64,000 nucleotides of DNA, taken from assembly GCF_017377875.1 (NCBI RefSeq), contig NZ_CP070975.1:930001-994000 (forward strand), written 5' to 3'. The translations under genes and the position numbers were made by a program. Under the pieces are notes generated by a model. It made no database searches and was not told where the DNA came from. It saw only the letters and a list, made by a program, of their open reading frames with translations. Positions within the stretch are counted from its first letter, which is position 1. Each line of letters opens with the position of its first letter. The DNA comes from Alcaligenes sp. SORT26. Lineage in GTDB: Bacteria; Pseudomonadota; Gammaproteobacteria; Burkholderiales; Burkholderiaceae_B. Of this stretch, positions 1 through 9,593 are shown in pieces.

Positions 1-27
1 ATCAAAGCCTATCTGGGGGAAGAATAA
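1..27 (+). CDS. livG: C-terminal end of a branched-chain amino-acid ABC transporter ATP-binding protein (LivG-like), partial
   Basis: The first eight codons read IKAYLGEE followed by TAA, and the next gene starts directly after the stop. An ending of this type (AYLG followed by acidic residues) is usual for LivG-family ATPases, which sit immediately upstream of livF. Only the tail is in the window, so the call rests mainly on the neighbour. The gene start lies outside the window. Confidence 0.6.
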   Translation: MKAYLGEE

Positions 28-729
28 GTGCTGAAGCTGGACTCCGTCTCTACCCATTACGGCGCTATTCAGGCGCTCGATCAGGTCAGCGTGGACGTCA
101 ACCAGGGCGAGATCGTCACCCTGATTGGCGCGAACGGCGCTGGAAAAACCACCTTGCTCATGACCGTGTGCGGCTCGCCCCGAGCCAGTTCAGGCAGCAT
201 CTCCTTCATGGGCGAGGACATCACCAAAGCCGACACGCACCGCATCATGCGTAAAGGCATTGCCATCTCTCCCGAAGGCCGCCGCGTCTTTCCAGATCTG
301 ACCGTCTCGGAAAACCTGAAGATGGGTGGCTTCTTTCTGAACCGCAGCGAAATCGAAGAAGGGGAGGAGCACGTCTACAAACTGTTCCCTCGCCTGAAAG
401 AACGTGCTTCGCAGCGTGCCGGAACCATGTCGGGTGGTGAACAGCAAATGCTGGCCATCGGCCGTGCGCTGATGAGCAAGCCTTCCTTGTTGCTGCTGGA
501 CGAACCTACGCTGGGCCTGGCCCCGCTGATCATTGCGCAGATTTTCGACATCATCCGCATGATTCGGGAAGAAGGCGTAACGGTGTTCCTGGTCGAGCAG
601 AACGCCAACAAGGCCCTGCAAGTCGCAGACCGTGGCTATGTGCTGGAAACCGGGAAAGTGGTGATGCAGGATACCGGCGCCAATCTGCTGGCGAATCCGG
701 ATATTCGGAAGGCGTATTTGGGGGCTTAA
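28..729 (+). CDS. livF: Branched-chain amino-acid ABC transporter, ATP-binding protein LivF
   Basis: Cytoplasmic ATPase of a high-affinity branched-chain amino-acid (or related amide/carboxylate) importer; with LivG it powers the LivHM permease. The 233-residue length is normal for LivF. Visible motifs are Walker A GANGAGKTT (about residues 36-44), the signature MSGGEQQMLAIGRAL, Walker B LLLLDEPTLGLAP and the switch histidine region replaced by VEQN, as is typical for LivF. The start is GTG directly after the stop of the preceding gene, which implies translational coupling. A terminator follows at once, so this is the last gene of the operon. Substrate specificity cannot be read from the ATPase. 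Confidence 0.93.
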   Translation: MLKLDSVSTHYGAIQALDQVSVDVNQGEIVTLIGANGAGKTTLLMTVCGSPRASSGSISFMGEDITKADTHRIMRKGIAISPEGRRVFPDLTVSENLKMGGFFLNRSEIEEGEEHVYKLFPRLKERASQRAGTMSGGEQQMLAIGRALMSKPSLLLLDEPTLGLAPLIIAQIFDIIRMIREEGVTVFLVEQNANKALQVADRGYVLETGKVVMQDTGANLLANPDIRKAYLGA

Positions 730-742
730 CCCACAAGACCAT

Positions 743-774
743 AAAAAAAACCGGCTCATGAGCCGGTTTTTTTT
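743..774 (+). terminator. Rho-independent terminator of the liv operon
   Basis: A perfect stem of AACCGGCTC paired with GAGCCGGTT closes on a very short AT loop, is preceded by an A-run and followed by eight T. It lies 14 bases after the livF stop and could work in both directions. Confidence 0.9.
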
Positions 775-1049
775 ATTTCAACTGTTTTCAAGCGAGCCGC
801 AAATGAGTTTACAACCAGCCATTCTATGTCAATAAAATAAAAATCATTAATGTTTATTTTTAAAATATAAAATAACTAATTAATTAAAAAAACCAAAGAA
901 ATTTAAATTGCTATATCATTGACGTAATGCTGAAATAAATTAATAATCAATCTAAAAAAATAGTTAGAGAATAAAAACAATAAAACCAGTTAGGATGAAA
1001 AATATAAGCGGGCTAATTTTCTGATTTTTATTTCTCAAGAGGGTAAACA
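775..1049. other. AT-rich non-coding leader of the secreted-protein island
   Basis: After the livF terminator base composition switches abruptly to strongly AT-rich sequence with many A and T runs and no open frame. It presumably holds the promoter of the gene at 1050. No clear sigma-70 promoter could be chosen among many A/T-rich candidates. The composition break marks the left edge of an acquired segment that runs to about 2300. Confidence 0.6.
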
Positions 1050-1922
1050 ATGATGCGTAAATTAAGAAAAGCTATTGCAATTGCCGCTTTCTTTCCAATA
1101 CTATCAATAGCAAGCCCCAACGAAGATTGGCCAATAGGAAATTTTAAATTAACGATAGATTCCAGACCATCAACACCTTATCCCTCTCTACAAAACTATA
1201 ACACCACGCTGACATCGCAAGGAGCAGGGGGGAATTACCCTGTTACCGTATCAAGGCATCATATAATACCGCTCAATGTATTGAGAGAGTTTTACAACGA
1301 AGTTTCCCGGCGAGAAAGATTGCGCAGCATCCATGGATTCTTCAGCGTTTACTCCTCACATATATATTCCTATGCAAGCGCTAATAATATCAATTGCGCC
1401 CCTATAGACGGTGATTTACAAGGTGCAGAAAATTTGGCGCTTGCACAAGGTTATGGGATCGCAAGGGGAAGTGGGACATCGTGGGCGCCCAACTTTGATA
1501 CCTTCGCGCAGTTTTATGCTTGGTTACCCGGCAATTTATTTGTAGGTCCAAATAATCGATCAGACGATCCACAAGACGGTTTTGAGGTTAATGCAGCAGT
1601 CGTTGTGGGTACTAGCTACTTTAATATTGCTCAGCGCGCTTATGACAACATGCAGAGATTCAACAGGGGCGATCAAAACCCTAATCTATACAATGCCATC
1701 ACACATGATTTAACAATCATGGCACAAAGAACTACGATATTTGCGCTTGATCCTGAGAATTGGGAGTACGTTCATGGCAGCTACCGGCTAAAACAAAATA
1801 ACCAGTCAAGTAGCAAAAAAACAAAAAAACTACAAACTATTCAGATTTCTGATTTTTCCTGCAGCAAAGGACCTTCAATTAACCTGACAAATAGAATTGC
1901 CGCTGTTCTCGTTGTTATATAA
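1050..1922 (+). CDS. Secreted protein with HHIIP nuclease-like motif
   Basis: The family is not recognised with certainty. The start is ATG at 1050 behind a good ribosome site (AAGAGGG, six bases away). Residues 1-22 form a Sec signal peptide (MMRKLRK, then a hydrophobic stretch ending SIAS), so the product is exported. At residues 69-74 is RHHIIP, a motif common at the first histidine of HNH/endonuclease VII-fold nucleases and many bacterial toxin nucleases. A second conserved-looking block, LPGNLFVGPNNRSDDP at 159-174, supplies a possible HNH asparagine, but the final histidine is not obvious. Composition is strongly AT-rich compared with neighbours, which suggests transfer. A small secreted protein follows 53 bases downstream. 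Nuclease activity is an inference; secretion is well supported. Confidence 0.6.
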   Translation: MMRKLRKAIAIAAFFPILSIASPNEDWPIGNFKLTIDSRPSTPYPSLQNYNTTLTSQGAGGNYPVTVSRHHIIPLNVLREFYNEVSRRERLRSIHGFFSVYSSHIYSYASANNINCAPIDGDLQGAENLALAQGYGIARGSGTSWAPNFDTFAQFYAWLPGNLFVGPNNRSDDPQDGFEVNAAVVVGTSYFNIAQRAYDNMQRFNRGDQNPNLYNAITHDLTIMAQRTTIFALDPENWEYVHGSYRLKQNNQSSSKKTKKLQTIQISDFSCSKGPSINLTNRIAAVLVVI

Positions 1923-1975
1923 ATACCAGAACTAAAAATCTTTTTATTGAAAACTAAACTCAAGGATGTCAAAAA

Positions 1976-2290
1976 ATGAAAAGTATAAAATCTTTATTTA
2001 TAATCGTTGGCCTCGCTATGGCAAATACTGCATTTGCTGGCGAGTACTCACAAGATGGCTACATCACAGAGGTAAAAGTTAATATTCAGGGAAAAGTTTG
2101 CAATATTATGCTGTCTGAAGTGGACGGAACAAAAATCCAAGGCGGACAATGGAATTGCGACAGCACGATGGGGCAAGGAATGCTAAGCAATGCGCAACTA
2201 GCTAAGTCCTTAAACTACAAGGTAACCGTTACTTTTGAAGGTAATGGCGCCACTTATAAACCCGTTTATAGTATTAACATTCTTAACTAA
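1976..2290 (+). CDS. Small secreted two-cysteine protein, possibly OB-fold toxin-subunit-like
   Basis: A 104-residue protein with a clear Sec signal peptide (MKSIKSLFIIVGLAMANTAFA, cleavage before GEYS) and a ribosome site AAGGATG eight bases before ATG. The mature chain of about 83 residues contains two cysteines (about 43 and 62) that could form one disulfide. The pattern of a beta strand ITEVKV, Cys, Cys, then helix AQLAKSLNYKV and strand VTVTFEG recalls small secreted OB-fold proteins, including B subunits of SubB/PltB-type AB5 toxins, but the resemblance is only a pattern seen by eye. It shares strand, composition and probably transcript with the upstream HHIIP protein, so it may be a partner, carrier or inhibitor. 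Confidence 0.5.
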   Translation: MKSIKSLFIIVGLAMANTAFAGEYSQDGYITEVKVNIQGKVCNIMLSEVDGTKIQGGQWNCDSTMGQGMLSNAQLAKSLNYKVTVTFEGNGATYKPVYSINILN

Positions 2291-2371
2291 GCAATGGGTT
2301 AACAGCACCTAGAAGCCACGAGGGATGCCCAAGCGGTTTTTCTTGCAAGGTACCTGTACGGGCCATTGCTT
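2289..2371. repeat. Nine-base inverted repeat flanking a 65-base spacer
   Basis: AAGCAATGG at 2289-2297 is repeated in inverted orientation as CCATTGCTT at 2363-2371. It begins at the stop codon of the small secreted gene and lies at the right edge of the AT-rich island. It might be a long-range stem of an RNA or a trace of insertion; no function is established. Confidence 0.35.
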
Positions 2372-2400
2372 TACGTAAGACGGCAGACATACCCACCAAA

Positions 2401-2432
2401 AAAAAGAACCTCAGTAAAGAGGTTCTTTTTTC
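2401..2432. terminator. Bidirectional terminator between the secreted-protein island and the GST gene
   Basis: Stem AGAACCT / AGGTTCT with an eight-base loop, A-run on the left and T-run on the right. It lies between two convergent transcription units and can serve both. Confidence 0.8.
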
Positions 2433-2451
2433 TATCAGTGAAGCAGCGGAC

Positions 2452-3069
2452 TCACTCTTTTTTTAGTAGGCCCTCACCACGCAGAGCCGCTTTCACGCCT
2501 TCGTTCTGCTCCATACGAGCAAAGAAAGCGTTCAGGTTTTTCATACCCGACAGGTCCAGCTTCATCAGGCCAGCCCAACGCAGCACCACGTACAGGTAAG
2601 CATCAGCCACGGACAAGGAGCCCGACAGGGTTTCTTTACCTTCCAGATGCTTGTCGATCACACCCAGTTGCTTGGTCAGCAAAGCAGCGGTCTTGGCTTT
2701 GACTTCGGCCTGTGTCGCTTCCTGGTCAGCATAGCGATGCGTACCGAACACCACACCCACGTTGCGGTGGATTTCAGCATTCAGAAATGCGAGCCAGCGG
2801 CGGGCTTCAAAGCGTTGTTCGATAGTGCTGCCCAACAGATTTGCCTGGGGATTCTTCTCGTTCAGGTATTCCAGGATGGCGATACTTTGGGTCAGAACCA
2901 GATCACCATCTACCAGAACAGGCACGGCGCCGTTGGGGTTCAGTTTCAGGAATTCTTCTTGTTGCAGCTCGTCGCGGCTGACGCGCTGGGATTCAAAAGG
3001 CTTGCCTATCCACTCCAATGCAATGCGGGTCACCAGAGGACAAGCACCAGTCATGTAATACAGTTTCAT
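2452..3069 (-). CDS. Glutathione S-transferase (GstA/beta-class-like)
   Basis: Cytosolic glutathione-dependent enzyme of about 205 residues, the usual length. The N-terminus MKLYYMTGACPLVTRIAL carries the Cys that bacterial beta-class GSTs use for binding glutathione; the thioredoxin-like domain continues with NPNGAVPVLVDGD and LTQSIAILEYL, the glutathione-binding cis-Pro and Ser region, followed by an all-helical C-terminal domain. The ATG at 3069 was chosen over an in-frame upstream ATG because GGAAAGAGA precedes it at good spacing and homologues begin MKLYY. The substrate is unknown; detoxification or disulfide reduction is likely. It is followed by a shared terminator. Confidence 0.88.
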   Translation of the reverse strand: MKLYYMTGACPLVTRIALEWIGKPFESQRVSRDELQQEEFLKLNPNGAVPVLVDGDLVLTQSIAILEYLNEKNPQANLLGSTIEQRFEARRWLAFLNAEIHRNVGVVFGTHRYADQEATQAEVKAKTAALLTKQLGVIDKHLEGKETLSGSLSVADAYLYVVLRWAGLMKLDLSGMKNLNAFFARMEQNEGVKAALRGEGLLKKE

Positions 3070-3133
3070 AAGTTCTCTTTCCAAAAGTGCGATAAACAAA
3101 ATGGCGCGAGTTCGTCGCGCCACTCTACAACCA

Positions 3134-5041
3134 TTATGGGTGCAAATGTCGCGCTAAAAAGCGTTCCATGCGCTCGTAAAACTCGAACTTGTTCTCGTCG
3201 TTATGGAAGCCATGGCCTTCGTTGTCCTTGACCATATATTCCACATCCACGCCACGCGCTTTCAACGCCGCGACCATTTGATCACTTTCCGCCTTGTTGA
3301 CTCGTGGGTCGTGTGCCCCCTGGGCGATGAACAACGGTGTACGGATCTTGTCGGCGTGCAGAACAGGGGAGTTAGCCTCCAGCAGTTCTTTGTCCTTTTC
3401 CGGATCACCAACCATGGCGTGCATTTTCACCAGCAAAGGTTTCCAGTACGGGGGAATGGTATTCATGAAAGTCAGCAGGTTGGACACACCCACATAATCC
3501 ACGGCCGCTGCGTACAAGTCCGGGGTTTTGACGATACCGGCCAAGGTGGCGTAACCACCGTAGCTGGCGCCGTAAATGGCGATACGCTTGGGATCAGCAA
3601 TCTTTTGATCGATCAGCCACTGAACGCCATCGGTGATGTCGTCCTGCATGCTCAGGCCCCATTGCTTGAAACCCGCTTCCCAGAACTTGCGACCATAACC
3701 AGTGGAGCTGCGGAAGTTGATCTGCAGGACGGCGTAGCCACGGTTGGCCAGAAACTGCACCTCGGGGTTGAAGCCCCAGTAATCGCGCGCCCAAGGGCCA
3801 CCGTGCGGGTTGATCACCACGGGCAGATTACGGCTGGGCACGCCCAATGGCAGGCTCAGGTAACCGTGAATTTTCATGCCATCACGCGCTGTAAATTCGA
3901 TGGGATGCATGACTGCCATATCGCTTTCTGGCAGGGCGCTATTGATAACGGCCAGCTTATGCAGGCTGTTGCTGTCCACGTCGTAAAGGTAGCGTGAACC
4001 TGGATTGCGGTCGCTGTAGCTAGCCACAATCATTTTCTTTTCATCACGGGTGATGGACTGAACGCTGATCTCGTAGCCGGGCAGTTGGCGGGCGATAGCG
4101 GCGTGAATCTGCTCGCTACGCTCGTCAAAGAAATGCTGACCGGGTTTGTCGGTGTAGTAATCCACCGAAGTCAGCACCTGACGCAGGCGCGAATAACCCG
4201 CCCCCATCAGATCATGATTGGGCAATTCGTAGATTTTCTCTTCGTCGTCCGGCTTGGCGGGGTCAATCAGGACCAAGGCCAAGGTGTCACGACCACGATT
4301 GCTCAAGGCATAGAAGCGCTGGTTATCGGCGTGGAAGAAGAGGGGGCTGACTTCGGTACGGAAATCCGTTTGCAAAATACTGCGGAACGGCTCGGATTCG
4401 CTCTCACGGTAGCGCAGTTCGGAATCTACGCCAGAGATGGAAATGGCCATGCGCACTCGACCTTGATGGTCAGTGCTCCAGCCCAACACGTCACCGGGGT
4501 TTTCAGCGGCCAGTGTGCTTTCACCGGTCAGGACGTTAACCTTGTAGACATCGAACACTTCAGGGTTACGGCCATTGTGCGAGACCAGGATATGTTCCGG
4601 ATCGTCCGGCAAATCATCCTGCACACCAGCCCGGACACCTTCCAGCGGCGTCAGGTCAGTGACCTTGCCAGTCAGCGCATTTACAGCTAGAACGTGATAG
4701 TTCTCGTCGCCATTCACGTCTTTAGCGTAAATAACAGTCTCATCGCCCTTCCAGAAGTACTCGGCAATATCACGTTGATGTTCAGCAGTGATGCGGCGAG
4801 CCTCACCAACGGGCTCACTGCCTTTTAACTCTTGCACAAAGATGTTCTGGCGGGCGGGTTGGCCGTCGATCTTGACGGGTTCCATGAAGCCAATCATGCG
4901 CCCCTGATCAGAGATTCGGAAACCGCTACGCTTGGGATTCTGAAAGAAATCCCGAATGTCATACAGTGGGGGAGTGGCGCTAGCGACGTTATCCGGAATC
5001 AGGGCGTGGGCACCCAAAGAGAGCAAGAGGGACAAGAGCAT
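3134..5041 (-). CDS. Exported S9-family serine peptidase (prolyl oligopeptidase-like)
   Basis: A 635-residue peptidase with a hydrophobic N-terminal signal (MLLSLLLSLGAHA). An N-terminal beta-propeller (about residues 40-370) regulates access, and a C-terminal alpha/beta hydrolase domain carries the catalytic triad: Ser in YGASYGGYA, Asp in QGAHDPRVN and His in NEGHGFHN. The oxyanion region NPHGGPWARDYWGFNPE is typical of acylaminoacyl-peptidase/dipeptidyl-peptidase members. It probably cleaves short peptides in the periplasm. ATG at 5041 is preferred; a TTG two codons upstream is also open. It is monocistronic, with the GST gene 64 bases downstream on the same strand. Confidence 0.9.
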   Translation of the reverse strand: MLLSLLLSLGAHALIPDNVASATPPLYDIRDFFQNPKRSGFRISDQGRMIGFMEPVKIDGQPARQNIFVQELKGSEPVGEARRITAEHQRDIAEYFWKGDETVIYAKDVNGDENYHVLAVNALTGKVTDLTPLEGVRAGVQDDLPDDPEHILVSHNGRNPEVFDVYKVNVLTGESTLAAENPGDVLGWSTDHQGRVRMAISISGVDSELRYRESESEPFRSILQTDFRTEVSPLFFHADNQRFYALSNRGRDTLALVLIDPAKPDDEEKIYELPNHDLMGAGYSRLRQVLTSVDYYTDKPGQHFFDERSEQIHAAIARQLPGYEISVQSITRDEKKMIVASYSDRNPGSRYLYDVDSNSLHKLAVINSALPESDMAVMHPIEFTARDGMKIHGYLSLPLGVPSRNLPVVINPHGGPWARDYWGFNPEVQFLANRGYAVLQINFRSSTGYGRKFWEAGFKQWGLSMQDDITDGVQWLIDQKIADPKRIAIYGASYGGYATLAGIVKTPDLYAAAVDYVGVSNLLTFMNTIPPYWKPLLVKMHAMVGDPEKDKELLEANSPVLHADKIRTPLFIAQGAHDPRVNKAESDQMVAALKARGVDVEYMVKDNEGHGFHNDENKFEFYERMERFLARHLHP

Positions 5042-5195
5042 AAGCAATAACCTATAAAACAGGGTTATGAGAGTGAGACCTAGGACAAGCCTGTATCAAT
5101 CCCATTACTATATCGGATGATGAACCCAAGCAAGGGCAAGAACCTTCTGAAAATAGGGCCAGAATGTCAGGTGGCCGCTCAGGACAAGGACAGGC

Positions 5196-6167
5196 ATGAC
5201 TTCTAAAACTCGTATCGTTTTTCTGGATAGGGAAACACTGTCAGACAGCGTCACGCTGCAACAGGTTCCCTTTGAACACGAACTTCAGGTTTACGGGCGT
5301 ACCACGCCTGAACAAGTGGCTGAACGTATTGCGGATGCCGACATCGTCATCAGCAATAAAGTGGCGCTGCGACGCGAACATCTGGAGGCAGCAAGCCAGT
5401 TGAAAATGATCGCGCTGGCCGCGACCGGCAGCGACAATATTGACCTGGATGCCGCCCGTGAACGCCAGATTGTGGTCAGCAATATTCGGGACTATGCCGT
5501 CCGTAGTGTTCCCGAACACGTTTTTGCCCTGATCTTCGCCTTACGCCGCAATATTTGCGCCTATCGCCAGTCCGTGAAAGAAGGCCGCTGGCAAGAGGCG
5601 CAGCAGTTCTGTTATTTCGACTATCCGATCCGCGATCTGGCGGGCTCCACCTTGGGGCTGATCGGTTCGGGCTCTTTGGGCCAGGCAGTCGCCACCCTGG
5701 GCCGAGCTTTGGGCATGAAAGTCATCTTCGCCCAGCGCCGTGGCCAAACGATTGTCAGCAATACGGACGATCGCTTGCCCTTTGAACAGGTGCTGGATCA
5801 GGCCGACATTATTTCCTTGCATTGCCCCCTGACAGCCGAAACTCAGAACATGCTGGGCATGCAGGAATTCGAGCGCATGGCGGCTCGCCGCCCCTTGCTG
5901 ATCAATACCGCCCGTGGCGGGCTGATTGATAATCAAGCGCTGGATCATGCCTTGCGACACGGCTGGCTGGGAGGGGCGGGTATTGATGTCTGCACACCCG
6001 AACCACCACCCGCAGACCATATCCTGATGCGCTTGTTAGACTTACCCAATTACATTTTGACGCCGCACATAGGCTGGGCCAGTCAGGAAGCCATGCAGGC
6101 CCTGGCAAACCAGCTCATCGAAAACATTGTGGCTTTTCACCGTGGCGAACCACGCCATACGCTGTAA
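5196..6167 (+). CDS. D-2-hydroxyacid dehydrogenase (glycerate dehydrogenase/hydroxypyruvate reductase-like)
   Basis: NAD(P)-dependent oxidoreductase of the D-isomer-specific 2-hydroxyacid dehydrogenase family, 323 residues. The Rossmann motif is GLIGSGSLGQAVA (about 156-168), the substrate/catalytic Arg lies in NTARGGLID, the Glu in CTPEPPP and the His in LTPHIGWAS. The sequence resembles HprA-type glycerate dehydrogenases and lacks the extra C-terminal domain of canonical PdxB. It is the first gene of a tight three-gene operon: the SDR starts three bases after its stop and an Epd-like gene follows. That context allows a role in oxidising 4-phosphoerythronate for vitamin B6 synthesis, but glycerate or hydroxypyruvate remain possible substrates. 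Confidence 0.88.
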   Translation: MTSKTRIVFLDRETLSDSVTLQQVPFEHELQVYGRTTPEQVAERIADADIVISNKVALRREHLEAASQLKMIALAATGSDNIDLDAARERQIVVSNIRDYAVRSVPEHVFALIFALRRNICAYRQSVKEGRWQEAQQFCYFDYPIRDLAGSTLGLIGSGSLGQAVATLGRALGMKVIFAQRRGQTIVSNTDDRLPFEQVLDQADIISLHCPLTAETQNMLGMQEFERMAARRPLLINTARGGLIDNQALDHALRHGWLGGAGIDVCTPEPPPADHILMRLLDLPNYILTPHIGWASQEAMQALANQLIENIVAFHRGEPRHTL

Positions 6168-6170
6168 ATA

Positions 6171-6959
6171 ATGACTGACTTAAGCTCCTATCAAGCCAAT
6201 TTCTCCCTGGCAGGCCGCTGTGCTCTGGTTACTGGCTCGTCCGCCGGTCTGGGCCTGGAGATTGCCCGCGCCTACGCGGCTCATGGTGCCCATGTTGTGC
6301 TGCATGGCCGTAATGCCAGCAAGCTCGCCAGCCTGGCGGATCAATTAAAAGCAGCCGGTGCCCAGACCGATATCTGGGAACACGATCTGGCCGATCTGGA
6401 CTCCTTGTCCGACTCTTATCAGGCCCTATGCCAGCGTGTCGGCACCCCGGATATTCTGGTGAACAATGTAGGCGTACGACTGCGCAGCAGCTTGCAGGAT
6501 GCCGCCTGGGACGATATTGAGCATTTGCTGCAAGTAGACCTGCTGGCGACGCTGAAATTATCCAAATATGCCGCCCAGGCCATGCTGAAAGCCCAGACCC
6601 GACAGGGCCGGATTGTGACCCTGACCTCCATTGCTGGCCCACTAGCCCGCCCAGGAGATGCAATTTACCCCGTCGCCAAGCAGGGACTGGCCGGTATGGT
6701 GCGCGCACTGGCAGTAGAATTTGGCGGGCAGGGCATTACCAGCAACGGCATCGCTCCCGGCACGTTTGCCACGGAAAGCAATGCGGCCTTGGCCCAGGAC
6801 CCGGTCAAAGGCCCGCTGGTCGTCGGTCGCAACCCCTTGGGGCGCTGGGCCAATCCGGATGAAATCCGCGCTGCTGCTGTATTTTTGGCCTCTCCGGCTG
6901 CCTCCTATGTCAATGGCCATATTGTGGTTGTAGACGGCGGATTCTCCATTACTTTCTGA
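6171..6959 (+). CDS. SDR-family oxidoreductase (gluconate 5-dehydrogenase-like)
   Basis: Classical short-chain dehydrogenase of 262 residues. The cofactor motif TGSSAGLGLEIA (about 20-31) has Arg at the end of the second strand (HGRNASK), which favours NADP; NNVG follows, and the catalytic residues are Ser in LTSIAG, Tyr and Lys in YPVAKQG. It ends with VDGGFSITF. It begins three bases after the preceding dehydrogenase stop and is followed 12 bases later by the Epd-like gene, so the three are certainly co-transcribed. Similarity is to gluconate 5-dehydrogenase or 3-oxoacyl reductase-type enzymes; the substrate is probably a sugar acid or phosphorylated sugar derivative. Confidence 0.87.
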   Translation: MTDLSSYQANFSLAGRCALVTGSSAGLGLEIARAYAAHGAHVVLHGRNASKLASLADQLKAAGAQTDIWEHDLADLDSLSDSYQALCQRVGTPDILVNNVGVRLRSSLQDAAWDDIEHLLQVDLLATLKLSKYAAQAMLKAQTRQGRIVTLTSIAGPLARPGDAIYPVAKQGLAGMVRALAVEFGGQGITSNGIAPGTFATESNAALAQDPVKGPLVVGRNPLGRWANPDEIRAAAVFLASPAASYVNGHIVVVDGGFSITF

Positions 6960-6971
6960 TTTTTATTGATC

Positions 6972-8015
6972 ATGCCGCTACCTCGTCCCATCCGCATCGC
7001 GATCAATGGCTATGGCCGCATAGGGCGCTGCCTGCTGCGTGCCATTTACGAATCCCCACAAAGCCAGGAATTTGAGGTTGTGGTGATCAACGAGCCCGCC
7101 ACGATTGCCACCATGGCCTACCTGACGCGCTTTGATTCGACCCACGGGGTATTTCCAGCTTCGGTAGAACACAATGAGCACGAGCTGATTGTGGGCGGCA
7201 AGGCCATACGGGTATTGCACGAGACAGATCCCAAAGCCATAGATTGGGCAGCGCTGGACCTGGACATGCTGATCGAATGCAGTGGTGCCTTTGGCAGCCG
7301 TGCCGAGCTACAACAGTTTCTGGAGGCCGGTTGTCCGCGCGTCCTGCTCTCCAACCCCGGCAATAGCGCACACGACGTGGACTTCACTGCCGTCCTGGGC
7401 ATTAATCACGAGCAACTTCAGGGCGACGAACGGATTGTCTCCAATGCCTCTTGCACTACCAATGCCATCATCCCGGTGCTGGCCGAGCTGGATAAGACCT
7501 TTGGCATACGCCATGCTTTTTTAAGCACGCTGCACTCGGTCATGAACGATCAACCCATGATTGACGGCTATCACAGCAGCGATCTGGCTCGCACCCGTTC
7601 TGCCTTGCAATCCATGATTCCGGTTTCTACCGGACTGGCGACCGGGGTAGAGCGCCTTTTGCCGCAGCTAAAAGGCAAAGTTCAGGCCAAGTCTATCCGC
7701 GTGCCTATCTTGAACGTGTCCGCCATTGATCTGATGGTCAATCTGGAGCGCGACACCAGCCGGGACGAAATCAACCAGCTCTTCCAGCAAGCGGTACAAC
7801 AATGGCCTGGTATTCTGGACTATTCCGATCAGGCTCATGCCTCGATCGACTTCAATCACAATCCACACTCTGCTGTGGTGGACGGCTCGCAAACCCGCAC
7901 GAATGGGGACGGGCTGGTCAATATGCTGGTCTGGTTTGACAACGAATGGGGATTTTCCAACCGCATGCTTGATATTGCCTGTGTGTGGGCTGCGCGCTTT
8001 TTGCGCCAGCCGTGA
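6972..8015 (+). CDS. epd: Erythrose-4-phosphate dehydrogenase (GAPDH-like)
   Basis: GAPDH-superfamily enzyme of 347 residues. It has the NAD motif INGYGRIGR, catalytic Cys in SNASCTTNAI and catalytic His in LHSVMNDQ. The block HSVMNDQPMIDGYH and the later PHSAVVDGSQTR match Epd rather than glycolytic GAPDH, which has HSYTNDQ. Epd oxidises D-erythrose 4-phosphate to 4-phosphoerythronate, the entry to the DXP-dependent pyridoxal phosphate pathway. The ATG at 6972 is used; a TTG two codons earlier is in frame, and neither has a strong ribosome site, which fits coupling to the SDR. The neighbouring D-2-hydroxyacid dehydrogenase could supply the next step. A glycolytic GAPDH role is the main alternative. 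Confidence 0.72.
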   Translation: MPLPRPIRIAINGYGRIGRCLLRAIYESPQSQEFEVVVINEPATIATMAYLTRFDSTHGVFPASVEHNEHELIVGGKAIRVLHETDPKAIDWAALDLDMLIECSGAFGSRAELQQFLEAGCPRVLLSNPGNSAHDVDFTAVLGINHEQLQGDERIVSNASCTTNAIIPVLAELDKTFGIRHAFLSTLHSVMNDQPMIDGYHSSDLARTRSALQSMIPVSTGLATGVERLLPQLKGKVQAKSIRVPILNVSAIDLMVNLERDTSRDEINQLFQQAVQQWPGILDYSDQAHASIDFNHNPHSAVVDGSQTRTNGDGLVNMLVWFDNEWGFSNRMLDIACVWAARFLRQP

Positions 8016-8066
8016 ACACCCCATTTTTCAAACCAATCCGCCATCCTCTTTCTTACAGGAGCCATG

Positions 8067-9464
<1,398 letters not shown>

Positions 9465-9489
9465 ACACCTGTGTAGGCTATGCTTGAAT

Positions 9490-9517
9490 GTATTCGCCCC
9501 TTTACTGGGGCGAATAC
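9490..9517. terminator. Strong hairpin after fumC, without a T-run
   Basis: An 11-base perfect stem, GTATTCGCCCC paired with GGGGCGAATAC, with a six-base loop, 25 bases after the fumC stop. No T-tract follows, so it may stabilise the 3' end or be a weak terminator. Confidence 0.6.
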
Positions 9518-9593
9518 ATAAACAGCGTCGTCATTTGTCCCTATGAAAGAGTAGGGGAGTGCGGTATCCCACCTATCTGTCTTTCACTGCCTT

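Noticed and set aside
2366..2599. A 77-codon plus-strand frame after the secreted-protein island
   Set aside because: It crosses the bidirectional terminator and continues antisense to the GST gene; the translation is basic and low in complexity.
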